Assembly (NCBI GenBank): GCA_017430535.1
Contig: JAFRMR010000008.1
Span: forward strand, 1 to 64,000
Source of the DNA: Clostridia bacterium
GTDB lineage: Bacteria; Bacillota; Clostridia; Oscillospirales; Acutalibacteraceae
Direction of reading: 5' to 3'
Length of the DNA stretch: 64,000 nt
The position numbers and the translations under genes were made by a program. The notes under the pieces are model-generated. The model saw only the letters and a program-made list of their open reading frames with translations, did not search any database and was not told the origin of the DNA. Positions within the stretch are counted from its first letter, which is position 1; each line of letters opens with the position of its first letter. Of the stretch, positions 63,788-64,000 are shown piece after piece.

Positions 63788-64000
63788 TTATGCGTATTTT
63801 CTGGGGATTATGTATTTTGTGAAGAGCATAAACATTGGTATAAGCTCCAGCCTGCCCGCAAGCATATCAAAGGCAAGCACAATTTTGGTAAGGTTTGAAA
63901 AGTTTGCAAAATTGCCCGAGGGGCCTATTGCCCCGAAAGCCGGGCCCACATTATTCATGCAGGTTACAACCGATGTGATTGTTTCAACCATCCCTTTGCC
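63788..64000 (-). CDS. TrkH-type potassium transporter, C-terminal fragment
   Basis: The reading frame is open to the window edge, so the 5' part is missing. The visible residues, CMNNVGPAFGAIGPSGNFANFSN, LVFDMLAGRLELIPMF-like IVLAFDMLAGRLELIP and LFTKYIIPRKYA, are the typical end of TrkH/KtrB K+ channel subunits, including the last selectivity-filter region. It may be coupled to a TrkA/KtrA regulator outside the window. Confidence 0.85.
   Translation of the reverse strand, partial: GKGMVETITSVVTCMNNVGPAFGAIGPSGNFANFSNLTKIVLAFDMLAGRLELIPMFMLFTKYIIPRKYA

Overview
The window looks like a chromosomal segment of a strictly anaerobic, low-to-moderate-GC Firmicute of the class Clostridia, probably a gut Oscillospiraceae/Ruminococcaceae-type organism. 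The reasons are strong AGGAGG-type ribosome binding sites, sigma-A promoters often with an extended TGn -10, a pyruvate formate-lyase operon, a ZTP riboswitch on a purine operon, ydjGHI-like genes, ammonia-dependent asparagine synthetase and many GPH/radical-SAM/zinc-ribbon proteins. No rRNA, tRNA, prophage, insertion sequence or CRISPR array was seen. The species call is inference.

Layout. 1-0.4 kb: a gene-free stretch with several strong stems, best read as a structured non-coding RNA. 0.4-4.7 kb: a zinc-ribbon membrane protein, then asnA, a sugar isomerase-like TIM barrel and mtaB. 4.7-17.1 kb (minus strand): one long run read as an operon, an unknown protein, gyrB, gyrA, mgsA, hisS, aspS, serC, serA and a lipoprotein. 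17.2-20.4 kb (plus): a four-gene ABC cassette with Cys- and His-rich proteins, suggestive of metal handling. 20.6-23.8 kb: ddl, a DUF1934 protein and argS. 23.9-26.0 kb (minus): a phosphodiesterase and an unusual VTT-membrane/nucleoside-hydrolase fusion. 26.2-29.7 kb: radical SAM protein, dCMP deaminase and a GPH sugar transporter. 29.9-33.3 kb: an SPFH/zinc-ribbon/TPM trio like Bacillus ydjI, ydjG and ydjH.

33.4-47.3 kb (minus): a purine operon purE-purC-purF-purM-purN-purO-AICAR transformylase-purD-purL-fhs-SGNH hydrolase behind a ZTP riboswitch with an intrinsic terminator. Fhs supplies the 10-formyl-THF used by PurN and the AICAR transformylase, and ZTP/ZMP builds up when that cofactor runs short, so sensor and genes form one loop. 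The IMP cyclohydrolase is the archaeal PurO type, and PurF lacks the usual N-terminal nucleophile cysteine.

47.4-50.9 kb (minus): a DUF134 putative regulator, pflB and pflA, with a near-perfect palindrome on the -35. 51-53.7 kb: sugar epimerase, Gfo/Idh oxidoreductase and an archaeal-style nucleotide kinase. 53.8-55.8 kb: cysK and mnmA. 55.9-60 kb (minus): DUF4358 lipoprotein, transglutaminase-like protein, TIGR00300 protein and DUF1015 protein. 60.1-62 kb: a zinc-ribbon membrane protein and an AT-richer acyltransferase. 62-64 kb (minus): the two aconitase-X subunits and the 3' end of a trkH-type potassium transporter cut by the window edge.

No searches were run. All family names come from motif recognition in the translations.
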